NCBI GenBank assembly: GCA_045638125.1
Contig: JAZUAS010000088.1
Location: forward strand, 1 to 21,876
Origin: SVTX01 sp045638125
Lineage (GTDB): Bacteria; Bacillota; Clostridia; Oscillospirales; CAG-272
DNA length: 21,876 nucleotides
Direction: 5' to 3'
Positions 1 through 6,403 of this stretch are shown in pieces. How positions within the stretch are numbered: the first letter of the stretch is position 1; the number at the start of each line of letters is the position of its first letter. The notes under the pieces are model-generated. The model did no database searches, was not told where the DNA came from, and saw only the letters and a program-made list of their open reading frames with translations. Made by a program: the position numbers and the translations under genes.

Positions 1-214
1 TAAAGCTTAAAGCTTGTCGCGCAAGCGTCCTTTCCCAGAGGGAAAGCCTTGGTGAAGTTCAAAGTCTAATTTGGCTATAATCTTAACTTATCTCTTTTAA
101 CCCATGGGGTTGGGGGACACGGGGGAGGGGCTGTTGAAACGTATAAAAATGCGGGATGTTCGCTTTTTTATTCGTGAGTCCCGCCCCTATCCCTCCGTGC
201 GGCGTTTCTTTTGT

Positions 215-244
215 AACTTTTCTTCCGCCGTGGGAAGAAAAGTT
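215..244. repeat. 12-bp inverted repeat (hairpin)
   Basis: AACTTTTCTTCC at 215-226 pairs perfectly with GGAAGAAAAGTT at 233-244 around a 6-nt loop. The next hairpin at 266-297 has a closely related arm (TACTTTTCTTGTC), so the two look like diverged tandem copies. No T-run follows the stem on either strand, which argues against a classic terminator. Confidence 0.7.
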
Positions 245-265
245 AGTATAAAACTTTCTTTTGTT

Positions 266-297
266 TACTTTTCTTGTCGCTGATGACAAGAAAAGTA
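266..297. repeat. 13-bp inverted repeat (hairpin)
   Basis: TACTTTTCTTGTC at 266-278 pairs perfectly with GACAAGAAAAGTA at 285-297 around a 6-nt loop. It shares the ACTTTTCTT core with the hairpin at 215-244, while the distal bases differ on both arms so that pairing is kept. Function unknown. Confidence 0.7.
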
Positions 298-349
298 CAT
301 ATAAAAAATCGATAAACTCCAATTTGTCAATCTTCCTTATACTCTTACC

Positions 350-384
350 AAAAATCAGTTGAGCCGTAAACTCAACTGATTTTT
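350..384 (-). terminator. Intrinsic terminator of ygiQ
   Basis: A perfect 14-bp stem (AAAAATCAGTTGAG at 350-363, CTCAACTGATTTTT at 371-384) with a 7-nt loop lies six bases past the ygiQ stop codon. Read on the minus strand the stem closes with five U residues, as expected of a Rho-independent terminator. The A-rich other arm would let it work in both directions. Confidence 0.8.
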
Positions 385-390
385 GCTTTA

Positions 391-2412
391 TTATTTCTTC
401 TTAGCGCCTTTTTTAGCCTTCGGCTTTGCCCAGCCTGCTTTATAGTTGGGCTTTTGAGATTTTGGCGGAGTTTGAGATGTGTTTTTAGTGTTTTTATCGG
501 TCTTAGGCTTCGATGTCGATTTCTTGACGCCCGACTTATCTGCCTTTGCGTTTGCAAAATTCTTTTTAGCTCCGCTTTGGGTAGCGGGCTTGCCGAAATG
601 CTGCGGCTTTGCGCCTGCGGGACGAACAAGACATTCCTCTCCGTAGCCTATGAGGTCTTCCCTGCCCGCGCGTGTCAGCGCCTCGCGGACGAGGTCGGCG
701 TTTTGAGGACGGTTATACTGCAAAAGCGCTCTCTGGAGCTGCTTTTCATGATAATCGGTTGCAACGTAGACAGGCTTCATATCAAGAGGATTGATTCCCG
801 TGTAATACATAACCGTTGATGCCGTGCCGGGGGTAGGATAATAGTCCTGCACCTGCTCGGGCGCATAGTGGTCACGTTTAAGGCAAAGAGCCAACTCGAT
901 GGCATCGTTAAGTGTCGAGCCCGGATGGCTGGACATAAGGTAAGGAACGAGATACTGCTCCTTGCCGATCTGCTTTGTAATATCAAAGAACTTCTTTCTG
1001 AATCCTTGATATACCTCGAAATCAGGCTTGCCCATGCAACGAAGCACGGGCGAGGAACAATGCTCGGGAGCAACCTTCAACTGACCCGAAACGTTATCGC
1101 GAACCAGCTTGCGGAAAAAGGCATCATTCTTATCGCACATCAGATAGTCAAATCGAATGCCCGAACGCACGAACACCTTCTTTACTCTCGGAACCTTTTC
1201 GATCTCCTCGAGAAGCTTTACGTATTCGGTGTGATCCACCTTTAAATTTTTACAAGGTGTGGGAGCGAGGCACTTGCGGTTAGGACACACTCCGCTTTCA
1301 AGCTGCTTGTCACAGGAGGGATAACGGAAATTGGCAGTAGGACCGCCGACGTCGTGTATGTATCCCTTGAAGTCGGGCATCTGGGCGATTATCTTCGCCT
1401 CCTCAACTACGCTCTTAATGCTTCTTGATCGCACGGTTCTTCCCTGATGAAATGCCAACGCGCAAAAATTACAAGCTCCAAAGCAGCCTCGATTGTGCGT
1501 CAAGGAGAACTTGACCTCCTCGATTGCAGGAACACCACCCTCGGCCTCATACATCGGGTGATACGCTCTCATATAGGGCAGACTGTAAACGTGGTCAAGC
1601 TCCTCTCTCTCAAGGGGAGGCATAGGGGGATTCTGAACCAGCATTTTGCCGTCGTACAATTCACAGATCGCTTTGCCGTTGATAGAATCCTGATTCTTAT
1701 ACTGCACGCCAAACGCCTCGGCATACTTTCTCTTATCGGTTTTAAGCTCGTTGTAATCAAAGGTTGCCGCCACGGGGTAATTGACCTTATCCTCAGGCTT
1801 TCCAACGTACACCGTACCTCTTACGTCGCGGATCTTCTTTATCGGAACTCCCTTGTCGAGCAGCTCTGCAATTCGGACAAGTATCTTCTCGCCCATTCCG
1901 TAGGTGAGAATGTCGGCGCGGCTGTCGATAAGCACGCTTCTTCTCACCTTATCGTCCCAATAATCGTAGTGAGCAAATCGGCGCAAGGATGCTTCAAGAC
2001 CGCCCAAAATGATCGGCACGTCACCGTAAGCCTCACGGATTCGGTTAGAATAAACTATGGTCGCGCGGTCAGGGCGGTTGCCCATCTTTCCGCCTGCGGA
2101 ATAATAATCGTAGGTGCGTCTTTTCTTTGCCGCAGTGTAATGCGCCACCATAGAGTCGATATTTCCTGCGCTTACAAGAAAGCCAAGGCGGGGTCTGCCA
2201 AAGCGCTTGAAATCCTCACAGCTCTTATAGTCGGGCTGCGCGAGAAACGCTATTCTGAAGCCCTTATCCTCAAGCACGCGGCAGATAATAGTCGCGCCAA
2301 AGGACGGGTGATCGACATAAGCGTCACCGCAAACGTATACGAAATCAGGCTCTTCCCAGCCTCTTTCATTCATTTCTGCCCGTGTTACGGGAAAAAATCT
2401 TGCTTCTTTCAT
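391..2412 (-). CDS. ygiQ: YgiQ family radical SAM protein (UPF0313)
   Basis: This is a full-length YgiQ-type radical SAM protein of 673 residues. The cluster-binding CxxxCxxC motif is at Cys310, Cys314 and Cys317 within GCFGACNFC, so it should bind a [4Fe-4S] cluster and S-adenosylmethionine. The N-terminal 300 residues match the YgiQ N-terminal region, and the last 75 or so are rich in Lys, Ala and Pro and probably disordered, as is usual in this family. The reaction and substrate are not established. The ATG is preceded by GGAGACAGGA, part of which is supplied by the repeat hairpin at 2417-2458. It is the last gene of the long minus-strand run and is followed by a terminator at 350-384. In Bacillus the thiN-spoVM pair is followed by rpmB instead, so ygiQ is a lineage-specific neighbour. 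Confidence 0.93.
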   Translation of the reverse strand: MKEARFFPVTRAEMNERGWEEPDFVYVCGDAYVDHPSFGATIICRVLEDKGFRIAFLAQPDYKSCEDFKRFGRPRLGFLVSAGNIDSMVAHYTAAKKRRTYDYYSAGGKMGNRPDRATIVYSNRIREAYGDVPIILGGLEASLRRFAHYDYWDDKVRRSVLIDSRADILTYGMGEKILVRIAELLDKGVPIKKIRDVRGTVYVGKPEDKVNYPVAATFDYNELKTDKRKYAEAFGVQYKNQDSINGKAICELYDGKMLVQNPPMPPLEREELDHVYSLPYMRAYHPMYEAEGGVPAIEEVKFSLTHNRGCFGACNFCALAFHQGRTVRSRSIKSVVEEAKIIAQMPDFKGYIHDVGGPTANFRYPSCDKQLESGVCPNRKCLAPTPCKNLKVDHTEYVKLLEEIEKVPRVKKVFVRSGIRFDYLMCDKNDAFFRKLVRDNVSGQLKVAPEHCSSPVLRCMGKPDFEVYQGFRKKFFDITKQIGKEQYLVPYLMSSHPGSTLNDAIELALCLKRDHYAPEQVQDYYPTPGTASTVMYYTGINPLDMKPVYVATDYHEKQLQRALLQYNRPQNADLVREALTRAGREDLIGYGEECLVRPAGAKPQHFGKPATQSGAKKNFANAKADKSGVKKSTSKPKTDKNTKNTSQTPPKSQKPNYKAGWAKPKAKKGAKKK

Positions 2413-2416
2413 TCCT

Positions 2417-2458
2417 GTCTCCGACGGCTTAAAACCTTTTTAGGAAAAAGGTTTTAAG
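2417..2458 (-). repeat. Two-hairpin leader repeat, copy A (before ygiQ)
   Basis: A small stem GTC-TCC-GAC (2417-2425) is followed by a perfect 14-bp stem (2428-2441 with 2445-2458, loop AGG). Downstream on the plus strand comes AATTCCAAAAACCTTT. Copies B (10022-10061) and C (12764-12803) have the same layout. All three lie just before a minus-strand start codon, and the base changes between copies preserve pairing. The GGA in the small loop on the minus strand forms part of a GGAG-like sequence near the ribosome site of ygiQ. Confidence 0.75.
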
Positions 2459-2519
2459 AATTCCAAAAACCTTTAACAAAAAGAGTTTATTTGTAGCCGT
2501 TTAGTTGATTTTAATGGTG

Positions 2520-2609
2520 TTATCTTTTGTTTTTGTCTTTTTTGATGCCAAACACCCTTCGCAAAATCGGAGCGAGAAAGGTTGGCGTACGGACGAGAAC
2601 TATTTTCAT
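2520..2609 (-). CDS. spoVM: Stage V sporulation protein SpoVM (short membrane-binding peptide)
   Basis: This 29-codon gene encodes a peptide that starts MKIVLVRTPTFLAPILRR and ends in a basic Lys/Asp-rich tail. Compared with Bacillus subtilis SpoVM (26 residues, recalled from knowledge) it keeps Met1, Lys2, Pro9, Phe11, Leu12, Ile15, Arg17 and Gly21, including the proline known to matter for placement on the curved forespore membrane. SpoVM is an amphipathic helix that marks the outer forespore surface, anchors SpoIVA to start coat assembly and is an FtsH substrate. The start has an excellent ribosome site: GGAGG (minus strand of 2617-2621) seven bases before ATG. Position is decisive, since spoVM directly follows thiN in Bacillus as it does here, 67 nt past the thiN stop. 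The peptide is too short for most gene finders. Confidence 0.88.
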   Translation of the reverse strand: MKIVLVRTPTFLAPILRRVFGIKKDKNKR

Positions 2610-2620
2610 AAAAACACCTC

Positions 2621-2649
2621 CATATAATGCTTTTCATTGACATTATATG
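2621..2649 (-). promoter_or_regulatory. Inverted repeat and possible sporulation -10 upstream of spoVM
   Basis: CATATAATG (2621-2629) and CATTATATG (2641-2649) form a perfect 9-bp inverted repeat around 11 nt. The arm at 2621 abuts the spoVM ribosome site. On the minus strand the distal arm reads CATATAAT, which resembles the -10 of mother-cell sigma factors (SigE CATACAAT-like). I do not see a convincing SigE -35 at the proper distance, so the promoter call is tentative. The repeat could instead be an operator or an RNA hairpin beside the ribosome site. Confidence 0.4.
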
Positions 2650-2676
2650 CCGAAATGCCGTCCGTTGATTAAAAAA

Positions 2677-3300
2677 TCAGAGGTCTCTGGACTCGATTAT
2701 ATAAAGACCGCCCTTTTTCACGTTGATAAGAGCCGCATTTTTTACGATCTCATTGGAAACCGCGTATTGGTGGATGCGGGTCATGGTTTGGTTGACGAGA
2801 GGGTATTTCGCGCCGTCGATGCTAACTCCCTTTACCTTTTCGTCGGCAACTATAATTGAAAAATATTTATACTGACTTCTCACCACGATAAAACCGCTGT
2901 TTCTTATAAATCTCACGCGATTCTGACCGTTAACTATATACATAGGTATTCGGTTTCCCCAATACTTTTCGAGAATGGCAAGATTTGAAAGGGCATGGTC
3001 AAGTCGACCTGCGGTGCTTCCAACAATAATTATCTCATCTGCCCCCTTCTCGATTGCAACGTCAACTGCCACTTGCGTGTCGGTCAAGTCCTTTTCGGGG
3101 GGAAGCTGCATTACCTCGTCTACGTCGTCGGGAATATGACCAAGAGAATCAAAATCTCCAATAAGAATATTGGTATGCACTCCCATAAGGGTAGCGTTTC
3201 TATATCCCGCATCTGCGGAAATTACCAGGTCGCCCTCCTCGGGGCGTTCCTCGATGTACTGGTGATATATCTCACCGCCTGTAAAAACGTATGCTCTCAT
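2677..3300 (-). CDS. thiN: Thiamine diphosphokinase
   Basis: This enzyme transfers pyrophosphate from ATP to thiamine, giving the cofactor thiamine diphosphate in the cytoplasm. At 207 residues it has the normal length of the bacterial ThiN family. The N-terminal half carries the family signatures: ISADAG at about 27-32 and the metal/ATP-binding acidic motif GDFDS at about 48-52. A TDTQVAVDVAI segment and the STAGRLDHALSN stretch follow. The ATG is preceded by CGGAGAAAAA. It lies 26 nt after rsgA and 67 nt before spoVM, as in Bacillus except that rpe, normally between rsgA and thiN, is missing. No TPP riboswitch is seen. Confidence 0.93.
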   Translation of the reverse strand: MRAYVFTGGEIYHQYIEERPEEGDLVISADAGYRNATLMGVHTNILIGDFDSLGHIPDDVDEVMQLPPEKDLTDTQVAVDVAIEKGADEIIIVGSTAGRLDHALSNLAILEKYWGNRIPMYIVNGQNRVRFIRNSGFIVVRSQYKYFSIIVADEKVKGVSIDGAKYPLVNQTMTRIHQYAVSNEIVKNAALINVKKGGLYIIESRDL

Positions 3301-3326
3301 TTTTTCTCCGTGTGCTGATTATATAA

Positions 3327-4247
3327 TCACTTATCCCACTTATGTTTGTTTTTAAGTATATCGTAAAGCTGAACGTAGCTTTCGTGTCTGGTTTTCGCCA
3401 TTTCGCCGCGCTTGACCGCGCCTACGATGGCGCATCCCTCCTCTTTGATGTGGGTACATTTGGTGTACTTGCATTCCCCAATTCTCTCGTTTATCTCGGG
3501 GAAGCAAAGAGGGAGATTTTCAAGGTCAAAAAAGTCAAAGCGGTCAAAATCCAGCATTGAAAATCCTGGAGTGTCTGCAAGATAAGCGGTTCCGCTTATG
3601 GGGAAAAGATTGACCGCTCTCGTTGTATGCTTTCCTCTTGCGGTCTTGCGGCTGACGTCGCCGGTGTCAAGCCCCAGCTCGGGGAAAAGCTTGTTCATCA
3701 AGGTAGATTTACCAACGCCCGAAGCGCCTGCAAACGCGGCGATCTTGCCGTCAAGATTATTCTCAACGTAAGTCTTCACCTCATCTATTCCCTCGCCCGT
3801 AGCGCAGGAAAGCACGAAAACATCGTATCCTGCCTTTTCGTAGGTAGATCTCAATACTTCGGCGTTTTCTCTGTCCAGCTCGCACTTTCCGATAACGATA
3901 ACGGGAGTTATATCGTTGTGTTCAAGTATCGCCGTCAGCTTATCGGTCATGTCGGGCATGGGTGCGGGGGATTTTGCCGCCATGGTGACGAAAACCACGT
4001 CAAGATTTGCAAGAGGGGGACGGATAAGCGAATTTTTGCGGTCGCAGATCTCGTCGATGACCGCATTTTCCTCGCCCTCACTAACGTCCACAAGCACAAC
4101 GTCTCCCACCAAGGGCGACGTATTGCTGTGTCGGAATATTCCTCTCGCGCGACAGCCTATGTGTCGGCATCCGCTCTCTCCGTCGACTCTTACGGTGTAA
4201 AGACCGCCCAAGAGCGCCACTATTCTTCCTTTAATCAACTGACTCAT
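3327..4247 (-). CDS. rsgA: Ribosome small-subunit GTPase RsgA
   Basis: RsgA is a circularly permuted GTPase that helps late maturation of the 30S subunit. The 306 residues show an N-terminal OB-fold, then a GTPase domain with G4 before G1: G4-like GKCEL near 120-124, P-loop GASGVGKS at 174-181, and DTPG at 225-228. A C-terminal zinc knuckle uses Cys259, Cys264, His266 and Cys272. The G4 box is unusual: the family norm is NKxD or TKxD, and here both Asn and Asp are replaced (GKCE), which could loosen guanine recognition. Two extra cysteines (27 and 32) lie in the OB-fold. The gene overlaps the end of the PASTA gene by 17 nt, which suggests translational coupling, and has GGAG before its ATG. 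Confidence 0.95.
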   Translation of the reverse strand: MSQLIKGRIVALLGGLYTVRVDGESGCRHIGCRARGIFRHSNTSPLVGDVVLVDVSEGEENAVIDEICDRKNSLIRPPLANLDVVFVTMAAKSPAPMPDMTDKLTAILEHNDITPVIVIGKCELDRENAEVLRSTYEKAGYDVFVLSCATGEGIDEVKTYVENNLDGKIAAFAGASGVGKSTLMNKLFPELGLDTGDVSRKTARGKHTTRAVNLFPISGTAYLADTPGFSMLDFDRFDFFDLENLPLCFPEINERIGECKYTKCTHIKEEGCAIVGAVKRGEMAKTRHESYVQLYDILKNKHKWDK

Positions 4248-5049
4248 TTATTTCTCCGTTTTCTTCGGTAAAATCCCCTCTAAAGGGGTGTAATCTTTCT
4301 GTTTTTTTGCCTGCGCTGACGGTCAGGTCAACGGCACTTCCGTGCAAGACGTAGCTTCCCTCGCTAACGCTTTGAGATATGACCACGCTTGCGTCATGTT
4401 CGTTAGAATACTCTTGCTTTATCTCGCCCAAGGTCAAGCCCTGCGCCAAAATTTCGGTAGCGGCAACGTCCAACGGCAATCCCACAAAGCTTTTCACCCT
4501 CACCGAGCCGTGAATATGATTTCGGCTGACGAAAAGCGTAACCGTATCGCCGCGTTCTATGTCAGCGCCCACCCTTGGCGAGGTGTAAAGCACTACGTCG
4601 CGCTCTTTTTCGTCGTCATAGACCGAAACGATGCGAACTTCTGCTCCCATCGAGCGCAATACAGCCGCAGCTTCGGTATATCTGAAATTTTTAAGATCGG
4701 GGAGCTTTTGCGTCTCTTTTCCCATGCTGACCGTCAGCTTGACAGTGTACCTTTTGCCATCCGCAAGCTTGCGTCTCGCCCCTGCGTAGGGAAACTGGGA
4801 AATTATTTCGCCCTCGGGCGCGTCGGACGAAAAGACAAGCTCACTTTCAAGCCTTATTCCCCTCACATCCGATATATCCTCAAATCGTCTGCCCACAAAT
4901 GACGGTATCTCTACCAGCTCTCGCTTACCGTAAAACTCGGCGAAAAAATAGGCGAATATACATCCTATAACCAAAGCAAGCACACCGAGGGAGGCAATCG
5001 CCCCAAAAGCAAGATTTCGCAGACCCTTGTTTTCTTTTTTTACTTCCAT
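4231..5049 (-). CDS. Membrane-anchored PASTA-only protein in the prkC position
   Basis: The 272 residues contain a short cytoplasmic N-terminus, one membrane segment at about 13-37, three PASTA domains (about 45-110, 114-176 and 182-247) and a short acidic tail, so the bulk should face outside. PASTA domains bind peptidoglycan fragments or muropeptides. The gene sits between rlmN and rsgA, where most Firmicutes carry the phosphatase prpC and the Ser/Thr kinase prkC. Here the whole kinase domain is absent, and the protein looks like the trans-membrane plus PASTA half of PrkC with its own start. That start is well supported by GGGGAG six bases before ATG and is not a leftover of a frameshift that I can see: the upstream 279 nt encode no kinase motifs. 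It could act as a wall sensor or a partner for a kinase or synthase encoded elsewhere. Its role is inference. Confidence 0.88.
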   Translation of the reverse strand: MEVKKENKGLRNLAFGAIASLGVLALVIGCIFAYFFAEFYGKRELVEIPSFVGRRFEDISDVRGIRLESELVFSSDAPEGEIISQFPYAGARRKLADGKRYTVKLTVSMGKETQKLPDLKNFRYTEAAAVLRSMGAEVRIVSVYDDEKERDVVLYTSPRVGADIERGDTVTLFVSRNHIHGSVRVKSFVGLPLDVAATEILAQGLTLGEIKQEYSNEHDASVVISQSVSEGSYVLHGSAVDLTVSAGKKTERLHPFRGDFTEENGEINESVD

Positions 5050-5086
5050 AAACGGCTCCCCAAATTTTCAAATATGTAAGCCGTTT
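5050..5086 (-). promoter_or_regulatory. Inverted repeat beside the PASTA-gene start
   Basis: AAACGGCT (5050-5057) pairs with AGCCGTTT (5079-5086) across 21 nt. In the minus-strand transcript the second arm fills the spacer between the Shine-Dalgarno GGGGAG and the ATG, so a hairpin here could hide the ribosome site. Whether it does is untested. The ACGGCTT/AGCCGTT words also recur in the nearby repeat family. Confidence 0.4.
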
Positions 5087-5090
5087 TCAA

Positions 5091-5214
5091 TTTTATTTTA
5101 TATTTTTTTCAAACCTTAACCGTCTATAAACTAATCCTTATTTCTGGGAAAGTTTTTGAAGTTCATAGAAACTTTTTTCCAAAAAGTTTCTATGCGGGGC
5201 ACAGGCAGAGCCCT
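5091..5214. repeat. 124-bp repeat, copy D1 (rlmN-PASTA spacer)
   Basis: This block matches 5221-5344 base for base with about eight substitutions and no gaps, at an offset of 130. It contains a perfect 14-bp hairpin (5164-5177 with 5181-5194, loop TCC) and an imperfect small stem around GGC-AGA-GCC. The flank word CTAATCCTTATTTCTGGGAA recurs in diverged form at 10177-10197. The stem is not followed by a T-run in the direction of rlmN, so it is not a standard terminator. Confidence 0.85.
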
Positions 5215-5220
5215 CTAAAC

Positions 5221-5344
5221 TTTTATTCTATATCTTTTTCAAACCCCAACCGTCTATAAACTAATCCTTATTTCCGGGAAAGTTTTTGAAGTTCATAGAA
5301 ACTTTTTTCCAAAAAGTTTCTATGCGGGTCAAGGGCAGAGCCCT
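5221..5344. repeat. 124-bp repeat, copy D2 (overlaps the rlmN stop)
   Basis: Second copy of the repeat at 5091-5214. The 14-bp hairpin lies at 5294-5307 with 5311-5324. A second stem, CAAGGGC-AGA-GCCCTTG (5330-5346), is perfect here but imperfect in D1. The stop codon and last residues of RlmN lie inside this second stem, so the repeat end was used as coding sequence. The higher symmetry suggests this is the less decayed copy. Confidence 0.85.
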
Positions 5345-6393
5345 TGCGCTTCCCCCGCATCCTCGCGGCGAAGCTGACCACAGGAGGCGTTGATGTCGGA
5401 ACCCAAGGTGCGGCGAATGGTCGCCCTAATGCCCTTGGATTCGAGAACTGCGGCAAAACGCTTTACCGCGTCACGGTCGGAGCTCTTAAATCCCGACTCG
5501 GTAACCTCGTTTACGGGAATGAGGTTGACGTGAATGGGCATAGTTTCGGTTCTTGTGCGAAGCTTTGCGTTAAGGGTGTTAGCCAAATGCAAAGCGTTCT
5601 GCTTGGTGTCATTTTTGCCCGAGATAAGGGTGTATTCAAAGGACATTCTGCGCTCGGTGGACTTGTAATAGTCGCGGCAAGCGGTCAGAAGCTCGTCAAC
5701 TCCCCAAGCCTTGTTCACGGGCATGATCTCGGAACGTATGGCATCGTCGGTCGCGTGAAGTGAGATCGACAGCGTGATGGGGAGATTAAGCTTTGCCAAC
5801 TCGTAGATTTTCGGCACAACTCCGCAGGTGGAGAGAGAAATGTGACGATAGCCAATGTTCACTCCATCGGGGAGATTGACCAAATTTAAAAATTTAACTA
5901 CGTTATCGTAATTGTCAAGAGGCTCGCCAATACCCATCATAACTATGTTAGAAATGCGAATGCCCATGTCTCTCTGCGCAGAAATAAGCTGACCCAGTAT
6001 CTCGCCCGCTTCAAGATCACGAACTCTGCCTGCGATAGTGGACGCGCAGAACTTACAACCCATACGGCATCCCACCTGACTGGAAACACAGATAGTATAT
6101 CCGTGCTCGTACTTCATAACTACGGACTCAATACAGTTGCCGTCGCTCAGCGAGAAAAGATACTTGACCGTTCCGTCAAGCTGTGACACAAGCTTTCTTT
6201 TAATAGAAGGCAGAGAGCAATCAACGGCGGCGTGGAGCTTTTCCTTCGTCGCCTTGCCTATGTTGGTCATCTCATCAAGTAAAATTCCCTTGTGAAGCTG
6301 GGTGAATATCTGCTTTGCTCTATAGCTCGGCTCACCGATGGAGACCATCAGCTCCTTCAGCTCCTCGGGGGTGTATGATAATATGTTCTTCAT
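5329..6393 (-). CDS. rlmN: 23S rRNA/tRNA adenine-C2 methyltransferase RlmN
   Basis: RlmN is a radical SAM enzyme that methylates C2 of A2503 in 23S rRNA and A37 of some tRNAs. The 354 residues show the radical SAM motif CRMGCKFC (Cys109, Cys113, Cys116), the upstream catalytic cysteine candidate Cys102, and the methyl-carrier cysteine Cys338 in SDINASCGQLR. All essential cysteines are present. The natural family C-terminus ends soon after ASCGQLR; here the final residues GEAQGLCP and the stop come from the start of repeat D2. The gene starts 10 nt after rsmB ends, with only a weak AGAG ribosome site, so coupling with rsmB is likely. Confidence 0.95.
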   Translation of the reverse strand: MKNILSYTPEELKELMVSIGEPSYRAKQIFTQLHKGILLDEMTNIGKATKEKLHAAVDCSLPSIKRKLVSQLDGTVKYLFSLSDGNCIESVVMKYEHGYTICVSSQVGCRMGCKFCASTIAGRVRDLEAGEILGQLISAQRDMGIRISNIVMMGIGEPLDNYDNVVKFLNLVNLPDGVNIGYRHISLSTCGVVPKIYELAKLNLPITLSISLHATDDAIRSEIMPVNKAWGVDELLTACRDYYKSTERRMSFEYTLISGKNDTKQNALHLANTLNAKLRTRTETMPIHVNLIPVNEVTESGFKSSDRDAVKRFAAVLESKGIRATIRRTLGSDINASCGQLRREDAGEAQGLCP

Positions 6394-6403
6394 AATTCTC
6401 TTT

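Larger units (their letters stand above)
1..345. other. Gene-free left end with hairpins
   Basis: I see no believable gene here. The open frame on the minus strand at 83-322 has no recognisable domain and runs through inverted repeats, so I do not call it. The stretch holds a 7-bp hairpin at 30-46 (CTTTCCC, loop AGA, GGGAAAG) and two larger T-rich hairpins at 215-244 and 266-297. Short repeats of TAAAGCTT occur at 1-14. Hairpin-dense spacers like this are common in Clostridia genomes; any role as terminator, repeat remnant or RNA is not settled by the sequence. Confidence 0.5.

Noticed and set aside
83..322. 79-codon open frame on the minus strand
   Set aside because: It reads straight through two inverted repeats, has no ribosome site or domain, and looks like translated repeat DNA.
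1447..2457. 336-codon plus-strand frame opposite ygiQ
   Set aside because: It is antisense to a clearly conserved radical SAM gene and shows no domain of its own.
5164..5194. Hairpins in D1/D2 as rlmN terminators
   Set aside because: The T-run lies within the stem and no U-run follows on the minus strand; the downstream PASTA-rsgA-thiN genes have no other visible promoter.
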